A stretch of DNA of 64,000 bases from an uncultured Eubacteriales bacterium (GTDB lineage: Bacteria; Bacillota; Clostridia; Christensenellales; CAG-138), in contig UQGA01000009.1 of the NCBI GenBank assembly GCA_900540495.1, forward strand, positions 1-64,000, given 5' to 3'. Each line of letters starts with the position of its first letter. Positions within the stretch are counted from its first letter, which is position 1. Below, one piece after another: positions 39,394-47,829 of the stretch. The position numbers were made by a program, and so were the translations under genes. The notes beneath the pieces were generated by a model. That model made no database searches. It saw nothing but the letters and a program-made list of their open reading frames with translations, and was not told the origin of the DNA.

Positions 39394-40515
39394 TTAGTCG
39401 ATGAACATTCCGCGGCGCGGCAGCTCGTGGATGCTCTTCCAGCCCTCGCTGAGCGGCTCGCGCAGGCAGGGTTCGATCTCTTCCGCCGGGCGGAACGAGA
39501 ACTTCGACGGATCCGGCACCTTGCCGGCAGGATACTTCTCGATGATATCCTCGCACATGCAGGTCAGGTACTCGCAGATCGCGGCGATGGCGCGCTTTAC
39601 GCGGCGCGGGTCGGCGCGGGTCGGCTTGCCGACGACGCCCTCAGGCGTACCGAAGCGCTCGATCCATGCGTTGCCCTCCATCTCCTGCCAACGGTTCGGA
39701 CGATGGAACGAGTCCACAGAACCGTCGAAGAAGCCCTCCTGCAGGAAGCCGAAGTTCTTCGGCGTAGCGTCAACACAGACGCTCATGTCCACCATCTCGG
39801 GGAACATCAGCAGCGCGGCGCTGGTCTCGGACTCGTCGGCATGGACGAACGGCGTGGTCACAAAGTCCGGACGCTCGTCGCCGAGGGGGTAGAAGAACTC
39901 GCGCACCGCACGGTGCCACTCGACCACGCACGCGAACGCCGGGAGCTGATACCGCTTGAAGAACTCCTGAATGGCGCTCTCCAGCATCCAGTCCTGCCCG
40001 TGGTTGTTTACGAGGATGATCTTGCGGAAGCCGTCGTCCCACAGGCCGGCCATGACCTGGGTCAGCGTGTCGATGATGACCGTTTCGGAGATCATGACCG
40101 TGCCCGGCATACCGATGTGGTGGTACGGGTGGCCGCCGTAGTTCATCGGCGGGAAGGCGAGGCTGACCTCGTGGCCCAGCTTCTTGGTCTTGCGGCGTAC
40201 GGCCTCGCAGATGAACTGCACCATGAACGTATCGAGACCGGAGCAGTTCTGCGCGCCATGGTTCTCCGTGGAGCCGATGGGCACGAGCACGATATCGTTC
40301 TGGCGGCGCTTTTCGATCAGCTTGGCGCGCGGCGTGTTCTGGATGTATGTCCCGGCGACGCCCATCTCGAGCGGCGTGCCGATGCCATAGTCGTCGAGGA
40401 TCGCCTGGATCTCCTCCTCGGAGGCGTCCCAGATGCGCTTCTTGAGGCGGCCAACCTTGTTGTCCTCAAAGAAGATGTTCGGATATTCCGTGGTCAGGTA
40501 TTTGGTATATGCCAT
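39394..40515 (-). CDS. iolN: Creatininase-family hydrolase, 3-dehydro-scyllo-inosose hydrolase type (IolN)
   Basis: A 373-residue creatininase-fold metallohydrolase. Metal ligands are visible in VPIGSTENHGAQNCSGLD (Glu, His, Asp), VNNHGQD and HADESETS. In the Thermotoga-type pathway, IolN opens the diketo-inositol ring to 5-keto-L-gluconate. Start ATG after GGGAGGAG, 15 bases from the iolM stop. It is longer than plain creatininases (about 250) through N- and C-terminal extensions, as is usual for this subgroup. Confidence 0.82.
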   Translation of the reverse strand: MAYTKYLTTEYPNIFFEDNKVGRLKKRIWDASEEEIQAILDDYGIGTPLEMGVAGTYIQNTPRAKLIEKRRQNDIVLVPIGSTENHGAQNCSGLDTFMVQFICEAVRRKTKKLGHEVSLAFPPMNYGGHPYHHIGMPGTVMISETVIIDTLTQVMAGLWDDGFRKIILVNNHGQDWMLESAIQEFFKRYQLPAFACVVEWHRAVREFFYPLGDERPDFVTTPFVHADESETSAALLMFPEMVDMSVCVDATPKNFGFLQEGFFDGSVDSFHRPNRWQEMEGNAWIERFGTPEGVVGKPTRADPRRVKRAIAAICEYLTCMCEDIIEKYPAGKVPDPSKFSFRPAEEIEPCLREPLSEGWKSIHELPRRGMFID

Positions 40516-40530
40516 GTGTGTCTCCTCCCG

Positions 40531-41733
40531 TTAGTCGTCCATGATGCAGGTGATCTTCATGTTCTTGCGATCCGTCTGCAGGGCGATGATGTTCTCGGGC
40601 ACCTCGTCGAGCGTGATCTTCTTGGTGATCATGGGCAGCATATCCATGCCGGAGGCCATGCTCTCGATCACGCGCGGGAACGTGCCGTGGCCGCTGTGAC
40701 CCTGCGCGCCCACGATGCGGGCACGACGGACCTGCAGGACCTCGCCGGTGACGGGCATCTTGGCTTCGGCGCGGGCCACGACCACGACGGTCGCGTTCAG
40801 CGTGCGGCCCTCCCAGATGCACTGCTCAATGCCCGGATACACCGCCGTCGGCAGGCCGGTCGCCTCGAGGTACAGGCTGGCGCCCATGCCGTCCGTCAGG
40901 CGGAGGACTTCCTGCGTAAAGTCGACCTTCGTCGGATCGATGACGTAATCGGCGCCCATGAGCTTCGCCAGCGCGGCGCGCTCGGGCTGCGGCTCGGACA
41001 CGATGACGGTCGCGCCGCCCATCGTCTTGAGCTCGCGGCAGGCGGCAAGGCCGACCGGGCCGGTACCGCAGATGACCACGTTGTCGCCGGGGCGGATGCC
41101 GCCGCCGCGCTCGATGACGGCGTTATAACCGACCGAGCAGGGCTCTACCAGCGAGCCGGCCAGGAAGATGTCGCGCTCGTCCTTGTATTGACGGCGGAGG
41201 GGCTCCAGGCTCCACAGGCAGCGATCCGGCAGCACGATGTACTCGCAGAACGCACCGTTGACGTTGAAGCCGATTTCGTCGAGCCGCTCGCAGTGGTTCG
41301 GCCAACCGTCGGCGCAGGGCTTGCAGCTGCCGCACCAGAGCATCTCCTCGGCGCAGACCATCTCGCCGCCCTTGAAGGGCTTGTTGGTCGCCTTGTCCTT
41401 TGCGCCGGGGCCGCCCTTGACGACGACGCCGGAGAGCTCGTGGCCCAGGATGCACGGGAAGCCCGTCAGGCCGGGATAGAAGATGTAGCCGTCGTCCTTG
41501 GCCTGCGCCATATGGACGTCGCTGCCGCAGATACCGCAGGCCTTCACCTTGATGAGCACCTGGCCCGGACCGGGTTCGGGGATGTCGTACTCATCGATCG
41601 TGATGTACGGATCTTTCCAGACTTGGCTGCCGAGATAGGTCTGCACGTGGTCGATGTCCTTTGCGCCGAGCTTGAAGCCGGGCTTGGGCGCCCAGGTCGC
41701 GTGAAGCGTCACGCCTCTCATTTTCTGTGCCAT
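40531..41733 (-). CDS. iolM: Zinc-dependent dehydrogenase, scyllo-inosose 3-dehydrogenase type (IolM)
   Basis: 400 residues from ATG 41733, after GAGGT. Medium-chain dehydrogenase: catalytic zinc motif CGICGSD...GHELSG, a structural zinc loop with CGSCKPC, and the nucleotide-binding GTGPVG. In the Thermotoga-type pathway IolM oxidises scyllo-inosose to the diketone cleaved by IolN. It is followed by iolN, iolO and iolG in pathway-compatible order. Long upstream readings in this frame belong to no gene. Confidence 0.82.
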   Translation of the reverse strand: MAQKMRGVTLHATWAPKPGFKLGAKDIDHVQTYLGSQVWKDPYITIDEYDIPEPGPGQVLIKVKACGICGSDVHMAQAKDDGYIFYPGLTGFPCILGHELSGVVVKGGPGAKDKATNKPFKGGEMVCAEEMLWCGSCKPCADGWPNHCERLDEIGFNVNGAFCEYIVLPDRCLWSLEPLRRQYKDERDIFLAGSLVEPCSVGYNAVIERGGGIRPGDNVVICGTGPVGLAACRELKTMGGATVIVSEPQPERAALAKLMGADYVIDPTKVDFTQEVLRLTDGMGASLYLEATGLPTAVYPGIEQCIWEGRTLNATVVVVARAEAKMPVTGEVLQVRRARIVGAQGHSGHGTFPRVIESMASGMDMLPMITKKITLDEVPENIIALQTDRKNMKITCIMDD

Positions 41734-41831
41734 GTCTTTTTTACCTCGTTTTCTTGTTTTTTTGTTTACCCCTGCCGGCGCGCATGCCCCGGCGGGAGAA
41801 AAGCCGTGTGGGTCCTGAACGACGGCCGAGA

Positions 41832-41845
41832 CGCAAACATTTGCG
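41832..41845. promoter_or_regulatory. LacI-type operator-like site A
   Basis: CGCAAACATTTGCG, a palindrome with arms CGCAAA/TTTGCG, in the 161-base gap between the phosphoglycerate-mutase-like gene and iolM. No convincing promoter is seen beside it, so it may act as a roadblock inside the operon or serve a promoter I cannot recognise. Confidence 0.65.
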
Positions 41846-41894
41846 CTTCGACAACAGACACCATGCCGTTGCCCGCCGTCCGTTTTTGCGGGCG

Positions 41895-43463
41895 TTACTC
41901 GCGGTAGCGGGCGCCCTTGCCTGTGGCGATGGAGTCGTAGGCGCGTTGCACCTTCGCCCAGTTCTGATCGCGGTCGAGCGCAACGCCGCGGCCGACGCCG
42001 GACACGATGCAGCCCACGCCCTTGTCCTGCATGGTCGCGCCCAGCTCGCGCAGCAGCGCGGGGGCGCTGCCGGGCTCGGTGGACCGGCCGTCGAAGATGA
42101 TATGGACGTACACATCCTTCACGCCGCGCTCTTTGGCCACGTCGAGCAGGGCCAGCGGGTAATCGATGGAACCGTGGGAGGATTTCTTTGTCAGCAGCGC
42201 GAGCAGGTGCAGCGCCCCGCCGCGCGCCTTTGCGCCTTCGATGGCGCTGAGAAATACCGGGTTGGCCGCGAAGGAACCGTCCTTCATGGCGCCGTCGAGC
42301 CGCACGTCGTCCTGCGGGACGACCCGACCGGAACCCAGGTTGATGTGTCCAGCTTCGGAGTTGCCGGCCTTTCCGGCCGCCAGACCGACCGCCTCGCCCG
42401 AGGCCGCCAGCGGCACCCACGGATTATCGGCCAGCAGCGCATCCCAGACGGGGGTGTCCGCAATGTGGAGCGGGTTGTGCTCATTGGCCTCTCCGAGGCC
42501 CCAGCCGTCGAGGATGAGCAGCAGGACCTTGCGGGGGCCATCCGCAAAGCGGAAGACCGGCTTGCCCGTCATATCGGCCGGCTGGGCAACGCCCATGGCC
42601 GCGAGCACGGTCGGGGCGACGTCACACAGGCGGCCGCCCTCGGCCACCGGCTGCGCGTCCGGCGCAACGGCAGCGAACGCGATGAGGTTGGTCGTGTGCG
42701 CCACATGCGGCTTGCCCTCGTTCGTGTGCATGACCTCGAGGTTGCCGTGGTCGGCGCAGACCAGCACGGTGTACCCGGCGGCGCGCGCCATCTCCAGCGT
42801 GCGGCCGAGCTGCGTGTCTACGATGCCGGCACAGGCGATCTTCGCCTCGTCGTTGGAGGTGTGGCCGATCACGTCGCCGTTTGCAAAGTTGGCGACGATG
42901 AAGTCATAGCCGTGCTTGAGCCCGTCGGTAATGGCGTTTACCACGCCGGGCAGGCGCAGGCCGGGCACGGTATCGAACGGCACGCCCTTGGGGGAGGGAA
43001 TGCGCACGTCGTCCTCGCCCGCGAACGGCTGCTGGTTACCGCCGTTGAAGAAGAAGGTCACGTGGGCAAACTTTTCGCTTTCGGCGCAGTGCAACTGCGT
43101 CTTGCCGGCTTCGGAGAGCACCTGCGCGAGCGTGTCCCGCACCTTGGAGGGCGCGAACGCGATGGGCAGATAGGTGTATTTCTCGTGATACATCGTGAGG
43201 ATTACGAAGTCGAGCGGAGAAATCCGTTCCCGCTTGAATCCGGTGAAGTTCGGGTCGGTGAACGCATCGGTCAACTCGACCTCGCGCTCGCCGCGGCGGC
43301 AGCAGAAGATGACCGCATCGCCGGGGCGCACCGTGCCGACGGGGGCGCCGTCGGCGGTCTCCAGATTGAGCGGCTCAAGCGAATAGTCCGTTCCGCCGCT
43401 GCGGTAGGCCTGTTCGACCGCGCGGGCAAGCGCCTCGCCGCCGTTGAGCGCATACTGTTTCAT
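41895..43463 (-). CDS. Circularly permuted 2,3-BPG-independent phosphoglycerate mutase homologue
   Basis: 522 residues from ATG 43463, after AAGGAGGG; upstream readings are HAD-gene shadow. The order of segments is rotated relative to GpmI. Residues 1-310 match the GpmI region from about 210 to the end: DAVIF, R..ER, EKFAHVTFFFNGG, D197/H201 in NGDVIGH, D238/H239 in ADHGN, H256 in HTTN, then DMTGKPVF. Residues 312-522 match GpmI 1-210: LLILDGWG with D319, nucleophile S369 in GNSEAGH, DGR, and GVALDRDQNW, ending KVQRAYDSIATGKGARYRE. All metal ligands and the Ser nucleophile are kept. The usual Asp after DGR is Ser, and the GGVH loop is KSSH. The length equals full GpmI. ATG overlaps the upstream HAD stop. 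The substrate may be another phosphorylated acid or cyclitol. Confidence 0.88.
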   Translation of the reverse strand: MKQYALNGGEALARAVEQAYRSGGTDYSLEPLNLETADGAPVGTVRPGDAVIFCCRRGEREVELTDAFTDPNFTGFKRERISPLDFVILTMYHEKYTYLPIAFAPSKVRDTLAQVLSEAGKTQLHCAESEKFAHVTFFFNGGNQQPFAGEDDVRIPSPKGVPFDTVPGLRLPGVVNAITDGLKHGYDFIVANFANGDVIGHTSNDEAKIACAGIVDTQLGRTLEMARAAGYTVLVCADHGNLEVMHTNEGKPHVAHTTNLIAFAAVAPDAQPVAEGGRLCDVAPTVLAAMGVAQPADMTGKPVFRFADGPRKVLLLILDGWGLGEANEHNPLHIADTPVWDALLADNPWVPLAASGEAVGLAAGKAGNSEAGHINLGSGRVVPQDDVRLDGAMKDGSFAANPVFLSAIEGAKARGGALHLLALLTKKSSHGSIDYPLALLDVAKERGVKDVYVHIIFDGRSTEPGSAPALLRELGATMQDKGVGCIVSGVGRGVALDRDQNWAKVQRAYDSIATGKGARYRE

Positions 43464-44230
43464 GACAAAACCCTCCTTTTCTCCATGGCGTCCTCCCGGA
43501 AATCGGGGGCGCCCGGGAACACATCCAGCAGTTGGTCGAACCGGGTGATGATGCCGTCCGGCTGGTTCTCCTCGGTCAGCTTGAGCGGCGCGGCGTCCGG
43601 ATAGTCCACGGCGATGGTCTTTGCAAAGCCGGAAGCCTTGGCGCCGATGATGTCGCGCTTGAGGTTGTCGCCCACGAACGCGCTCTCCTCCGGGCGCAGG
43701 CCCGCTTCGGAGAGGGCCAGGAAGTAGATCGCCGGATGCGGCTTGCGCAGCATGGTGATCGAGGATTGCTGCACCGTCTTGAAGTAGGGGCGCAGGCCGT
43801 CCGCGTCGAGCCACTCGTCGATCTCCTGGCAGCCGATGAGGTCGCTGATGATGCCGAGCGTATAGCCGCGGGCGAACAGCTCCTTGACCGTTTCGATGCC
43901 GCCGGGCACCACGCGGCGTTCGCCCTTGGCGCGGCGGTAGAGGTACGTCAGTTCGGCGGCGTTCTTCTCGATGCGGGCGCGGTCGAATTCCGGCGTGAGC
44001 CAGCGGGTCCAGAGCATCGTTTCCGGCGCTTCGCACATGAATTTCAGCGCCCAGTCACGGTAGCCGTCATAGCGCTTGTCGAGCATCGCATGGAACGCCT
44101 CGGGGTCCATGTCCGTGCCGCACAGCGCGGCGATACGGCGCTTGGCGTCGTCGGAATAGGGCTTGTTTTCGCAGACGACGCGGAACGTGCCGCCGAGGTC
44201 GATGAAAATGCCGCGAATCTTCTGTCCCAT
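43460..44230 (-). CDS. HAD-superfamily hydrolase, paralogue A
   Basis: 256 residues. Motif I IFIDLGGTFR (nucleophile D11; the usual second Asp is Gly13), motif II in GIISD, motif III Lys in LRKPHPAIY, motif IV FVGDNLKRD. A helical C1-type cap lies between motifs I and II, and the C-terminus is PDGIITRFDQLLDVFP. ATG overlaps the paralogue B stop (TGATG) and its stop overlaps the mutase start (ATGA), so these genes are tightly coupled. Family members are mostly phosphatases; the substrate is unknown. Confidence 0.85.
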   Translation of the reverse strand: MGQKIRGIFIDLGGTFRVVCENKPYSDDAKRRIAALCGTDMDPEAFHAMLDKRYDGYRDWALKFMCEAPETMLWTRWLTPEFDRARIEKNAAELTYLYRRAKGERRVVPGGIETVKELFARGYTLGIISDLIGCQEIDEWLDADGLRPYFKTVQQSSITMLRKPHPAIYFLALSEAGLRPEESAFVGDNLKRDIIGAKASGFAKTIAVDYPDAAPLKLTEENQPDGIITRFDQLLDVFPGAPDFREDAMEKRRVLS

Positions 44231-44994
44231 CAGTCGATCCTCCGCACCTTGTCCCAGTTGACCGTGGGCGCTTTCGGGAACATCTCCTTGAGTTCCGCGA
44301 AATCATAGATGATGGCGTCCGGGCGGTTCTCGTCGGTGATCTTTTCCTTGGCGAGTTTTTCGGGCGTGGTGTACAGGATGAACATGCCAAAGCCCGCAAG
44401 GCGCGTGCCCTCGACGTCGCGCTTGAGGTTGTCGCCGATGTAGACGCAGCGATCCGGCTGTACGCCCAGCAGATCGCACGCCTTGGCGCTGATGCGCGGA
44501 TCGGGCTTGCGGATTCCCTCCACGCAGGAGAGCAGCACCGCGCCGAAATACTCCGTCAGGTGGTCGCGTTCCAGCCAGTCCGGGATTTCCCGCGAGGTGA
44601 CGAGGTTGCTGATGATGCCGAGCTTGTAGCCGTTGGCGTACAGGTCCTTGACCGATTGCGCGCCGTTCGGGGCAACCACGCGGCGGCCGTCCTTGTTGCG
44701 GAACTCGATCGTGAGCTCGATGGCGTTCTTTTCGATCAGGTCGCGCGGATATTCCGGCACGAGCCACTTGGTCCACAGCTCCGCCTCCGGCGCCTCGCGC
44801 ATGGTCTCAAAACACCATTTGCGATAGCCCTCGTAGCGGTAATCGAGGAATTTGCAGAATGCGTCCGGATCGCCCTTTTCGCCGCAGAGCTCAGCGATGC
44901 GGCGGCGTGCGCGGGATTCGAACGCTTCGTCGCGCTCCACCAGGCGGAGCGTGCCGCCCAGATCATAGAAGATGGCGTCAAATTCTTTTTGCAT
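44230..44994 (-). CDS. HAD-superfamily hydrolase, paralogue B
   Basis: 254 residues. Motif I IFYDLGGTLR (D11, Gly13), GIISN, IRKPDPRI and YIGDNLKRD. Clearly homologous over its full length to paralogues A, C and D, including the cap (YRKW...LWTKWLVPEYP) and the C-terminal PDAIIYDFAELKEMFP. Start ATG after CGGAGG, 12 bases from the paralogue C stop. Same operon. Substrate unknown. Confidence 0.85.
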   Translation of the reverse strand: MQKEFDAIFYDLGGTLRLVERDEAFESRARRRIAELCGEKGDPDAFCKFLDYRYEGYRKWCFETMREAPEAELWTKWLVPEYPRDLIEKNAIELTIEFRNKDGRRVVAPNGAQSVKDLYANGYKLGIISNLVTSREIPDWLERDHLTEYFGAVLLSCVEGIRKPDPRISAKACDLLGVQPDRCVYIGDNLKRDVEGTRLAGFGMFILYTTPEKLAKEKITDENRPDAIIYDFAELKEMFPKAPTVNWDKVRRID

Positions 44995-45006
44995 GGGTTG
45001 CCTCCG

Positions 45007-45732
45007 TCAGTTGTGCAGCGGCGGAAAGATGTCCAGCAGCTGCGAAATGGTCGTGATCGTGTAATCGGGGAAGAGCGTGATCTCCTGCGGCTCGTTGGCG
45101 ATGGTGTCCGGTTCGTCAATGCGGATCATCAGGCCGTACCCGGCGTCGCGCGTGCCCTGCACATCGCGGATCGGGTTGTCGCCGACGTAGGCGCAGTTCT
45201 GCGGTTCGCTGCCGATGGAGCGGCAGGCGAGCAGGTAGATGGCCGGATCTGGCTTGCGGATGCGCACCTTGGAGGAGAGCACCACGGCCTTGAAATACCG
45301 GGCGACGCCGTCCTCGATCATCCAGTCCGGGATCTCGGTTTCGGTAATGGTGTTGGCGATGATGCCCATTTTGTAGCCGCGCCGGTCGAGCTCGATCAGC
45401 GTGGATTTCACGTCCGGCCGCGCAACGCGCCTGCCGTCGTGGTCGCGCCAGAGGCGGGTCAGCCGGCCTGCGTGCGCGCATACCGTGTCGATCGGGTAAT
45501 CGGGCAGCAGGTGCTGGCTCCACAGCTCCATTTCGGAAGCGTCAAGCAGGCTGGTCTTGGCGAGCTTGCGATAGACTTTCCAGCGTTTCTCCAGCTTTTC
45601 AAAGAACACGTCGTGCGGCTCGGTCGCGCCGACGAGGCGCATCAGTTCGTCCTCTGCGGCGCGGGAAAACGCCGCGTCCTTGACGACGACGCGAAGCGTG
45701 TTCCCAACATCAAAGAAAATGGTGTCGATCAT
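45007..45732 (-). CDS. HAD-superfamily hydrolase, paralogue C
   Basis: 241 residues. Motif I IFFDVGNTLR (D8, Gly10), GIIAN, IRKPDPAIY and YVGDNPIRD. Cap region LWSQHLLPDYP aligns with the other copies; the C-terminus is PDYTITTISQLLDIFPP. The ribosome binding site is AGGAGG. Same operon as A, B and D. Substrate unknown. Confidence 0.85.
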   Translation of the reverse strand: MIDTIFFDVGNTLRVVVKDAAFSRAAEDELMRLVGATEPHDVFFEKLEKRWKVYRKLAKTSLLDASEMELWSQHLLPDYPIDTVCAHAGRLTRLWRDHDGRRVARPDVKSTLIELDRRGYKMGIIANTITETEIPDWMIEDGVARYFKAVVLSSKVRIRKPDPAIYLLACRSIGSEPQNCAYVGDNPIRDVQGTRDAGYGLMIRIDEPDTIANEPQEITLFPDYTITTISQLLDIFPPLHN

Positions 45733-45777
45733 GGGGAGGTTCCTCCTGTTGCGATTTCTTGTGGCCGTTCCCGCCGG

Positions 45778-46533
45778 TCAACGGCCGCGGCACTGCCGCA
45801 AAATGTCCGGGATTTCGTAGAGCTCGTCGATGAGATAGTCCGGCGCGGGCCCGCTGTTTACGAACGCCACGTCGCGATGCGCAATGGCGGGGTTGCGAAT
45901 CTGGATCATCAATCCGAGACCGGCGTTGCGGGCGCCCAGCACGTCGCGGGAGATCGTATCGCCCACGTAGGCGACTTCTTCGGGGCGAAGCCCCATGCGA
46001 CCGATGGTAATATGGAAGATTTCCGCTCCGGGCTTGCGGCAATGCGTCTGGCTTGAGAGCACAACCTGCTCCATATAGCCGTCGATGCCGTATTCCTTCA
46101 GAATGTGCGGGGCAAAGGAGGTGGAGATGATGTTGCTGATCACGCCGAGCCGCAGCCCCATCTCGTGCAGCTCCTGCATGGTCTCGGTCACGCGCGGTCG
46201 CCGCATGGTGCAGACGCGCTCATAATCGTAGAGAAAGCTCAGCTCTTCTGCGATGGGAGCGAGACGCGCCTCGCCGATGGCGTACTCCGGGAGGTAAAAC
46301 TCATTCCAGATGCGCGGCTGCGGCAGTTCTTCGAGCGTTTCCTCGCTCCAGTGCTTGTACCGCTCCGCATTCTCGTGCAGCTGCAGCCCGAGCGCCTCGG
46401 CGGGCGTATCAATGCGGATGCCATAGAGAAGCAGGCGATCCTTAAGCCGCTGCGCAAAAGCCGTGCGCAACAGGGGACTGTTGGTCACGGTGAGCAGCGT
46501 GCCGCCGATGTCGAAAAGGACTGCCTGAATCAT
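45778..46533 (-). CDS. HAD-superfamily hydrolase, paralogue D (first gene of the operon)
   Basis: 251 residues from ATG 46533, after GGAGGT. Motif I VLFDIGGTLL (D8, Gly10), GVISN, CRKPGAEIF and YVGDTISRD. Cap IWNEFYLPEYA matches the other paralogues; the C-terminus is PDYLIDELYEIPDIL. It is transcribed from the promoter at 46591-46619 with operator B in its leader. Readings starting further upstream cross the promoter and are not used. Confidence 0.85.
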   Translation of the reverse strand: MIQAVLFDIGGTLLTVTNSPLLRTAFAQRLKDRLLLYGIRIDTPAEALGLQLHENAERYKHWSEETLEELPQPRIWNEFYLPEYAIGEARLAPIAEELSFLYDYERVCTMRRPRVTETMQELHEMGLRLGVISNIISTSFAPHILKEYGIDGYMEQVVLSSQTHCRKPGAEIFHITIGRMGLRPEEVAYVGDTISRDVLGARNAGLGLMIQIRNPAIAHRDVAFVNSGPAPDYLIDELYEIPDILRQCRGR

Positions 46534-46560
46534 CGAGCTACCTCCGAACGGTGCCGTGGA

Positions 46561-46574
46561 CGAAAACGTTTGCG
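46561..46574. promoter_or_regulatory. LacI-type operator site B
   Basis: CGAAAACGTTTGCG, one base from the deduced consensus. It lies just downstream of the expected start of the minus-strand operon promoter, where a bound repressor would block elongation. Confidence 0.75.
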
Positions 46575-46590
46575 CTCCTGTGATGGTTTG

Positions 46591-46619
46591 ATTATAAGAC
46601 ACAGATTTTTGTTTGTCAA
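46591..46619 (-). promoter_or_regulatory. Consensus promoter of the HAD-mutase-inositol operon
   Basis: On the minus strand, TTGACA (46614-46619), a 17-base spacer and TATAAT (46591-46596), both perfect consensus hexamers. A promoter this strong usually needs a repressor; operator B follows. Confidence 0.88.
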
Positions 46620-46699
46620 TGCCATCTGAAAGAATATTTGGAATATATTTCTCCGAGATTGGCAATACTGAGCTTTTTGGTCCCCGCGGTAAATTTTCG

Positions 46700-46728
46700 T
46701 TGACAAGCGGCAGCATCTGTAGTAATAT
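46700..46728 (+). promoter_or_regulatory. Promoter of the LacI-type regulator operon
   Basis: TTGACA (46700-46705), a 17-base spacer, TAATAT (46723-46728). Operator C follows at about +5, which implies autoregulation. Confidence 0.8.
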
Positions 46729-46739
46729 CTGCTTGAGAG

Positions 46740-46753
46740 CGGAAACGTTTACG
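46740..46753. promoter_or_regulatory. LacI-type operator site C
   Basis: CGGAAACGTTTACG, with central AAACGTTT and two mismatches to the consensus, between the promoter and the regulator gene. Confidence 0.75.
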
Positions 46754-46793
46754 TATCTGCATGTCATTTTATACCGGTTTGGAGCGGCGATAC

Positions 46794-47804
46794 ATGGTAA
46801 AAAAGGTCACGATCAAGGATATAGCCAAGGTAGCAAATGTTTCCTATGCTACCGTATCGCGCGCGCTTTCCGGCAGCCCGGAAATCGGCGAGGAAACGCG
46901 GGAGCGCGTATTGCGCATCTGTCAGGAGATGGGCTATACCGTCAACTATGTGGCGCGCTCGATGGTCATGCAACACACTCGGCTGTTGGGCCTGATCGTG
47001 TCGAATATCGACAACCCGTTCATGAGCGAGCTTGCCTACCATATCGAGCTTCGCGCGCGCGAGCGCGGGTATAATCTGATGTTGTGCAATTCGCTGCACG
47101 ACCTGGAGCAGGAAAAACAGGTGTTCGAACTGCTGATGGGCCGCCAGGTGGACGGCGTGATTCTGTTGCCGTCGTTTACGGAAAGCTATCAAAACCTCAA
47201 GCCGCTTCTGAACAAGGTCCCCACCGTGTTCATGAGCGAGAACCTGCGCGATCTGCCGGAGAGTTACGTCGCCGTGGACAATGCGCGCGGCGTCCGGATC
47301 GGCACGGAATACCTGTACGGCCTCGGACATAGGAATATCCTGTATTTTGGCCGCCGCAAGGGCAGCATGACGCACCAGCTCCGCGCGGAGGGATATCTGG
47401 AAACGTGCCGGGAGCTCGGCATAGAAGCTTCCTTTTATAACAGCACCTACTCTTCGAGCTCCATTGAATACGGCTATCAGATGGCCAAGCACCTGTTTTC
47501 CAAGCCGTTGCGGCACACCGCCATCTTTGCGGCGGCGGACTCCATTGCGCTGGGCGTGCTCGGCGCGGCGGAGGAGGCGGGCATCCGGGTGCCGGAGGAC
47601 CTGTCGGTGATCGGCTTTGATAACATCACCTACGCCGGCCTGCCCAAGATCAACCTGACCACGATCGAACAGCCGAAGCGGACGATGGCGTCCATAGCGG
47701 TGGACGTGCTGCTGGAGAAGATCAACGACCCGGCTTCCGGCTATTCGCACAGGATTCTGACGCCGCAACTCGTCGAGCGCAGCTCCTGCCGCGCCATTCC
47801 ATAA
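46794..47804 (+). CDS. LacI-family transcriptional regulator
   Basis: 336 residues from ATG 46794, after GGAGCGG. The HTH is VTIKDIAKVANVSYATVSRAL with the hinge helix GYTVNYVARSMV. A periplasmic-binding-like sensor domain (about 60-330) follows, with LGLIVSNIDNPF and GFDNITYAGLP. It lies divergent to the inositol/HAD operon and heads lacI-PHP-pfkB-mgtC. Five palindromes in the region are candidate sites. The inducer is unknown; a pathway intermediate is likely. Confidence 0.93.
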   Translation: MVKKVTIKDIAKVANVSYATVSRALSGSPEIGEETRERVLRICQEMGYTVNYVARSMVMQHTRLLGLIVSNIDNPFMSELAYHIELRARERGYNLMLCNSLHDLEQEKQVFELLMGRQVDGVILLPSFTESYQNLKPLLNKVPTVFMSENLRDLPESYVAVDNARGVRIGTEYLYGLGHRNILYFGRRKGSMTHQLRAEGYLETCRELGIEASFYNSTYSSSSIEYGYQMAKHLFSKPLRHTAIFAAADSIALGVLGAAEEAGIRVPEDLSVIGFDNITYAGLPKINLTTIEQPKRTMASIAVDVLLEKINDPASGYSHRILTPQLVERSSCRAIP

Positions 47805-47829
47805 GGCCGACCAACCACGGAGGCAAGCC

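Noticed and set aside
39019..41907. A 962-codon plus-strand open frame over the inositol genes
   Set aside because: Antisense shadow of iolM, iolN and iolO, all of which have recognisable catalytic motifs.
42500..42560. The permuted mutase as an assembly chimera or two fused neighbouring genes
   Set aside because: The join is in frame, no segment is duplicated or lost, and start and stop fit the operon overlaps. A chimera would be unlikely to give exactly one full enzyme.
41895..44036. A 713-codon reading of the mutase-like gene
   Set aside because: The first 191 codons lie inside the HAD paralogue A gene in another frame. ATG 43463 has the ribosome binding site and gives a complete enzyme length.
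44560..46056. A 498-codon plus-strand frame across the HAD genes
   Set aside because: Antisense shadow; the HAD paralogues on the minus strand have all four motifs and good start signals.
43460..46533. Calling the HAD paralogues inactive because motif I has DxG
   Set aside because: Active HAD phosphatases with DxG motifs are known, so the change alone does not show loss of function.
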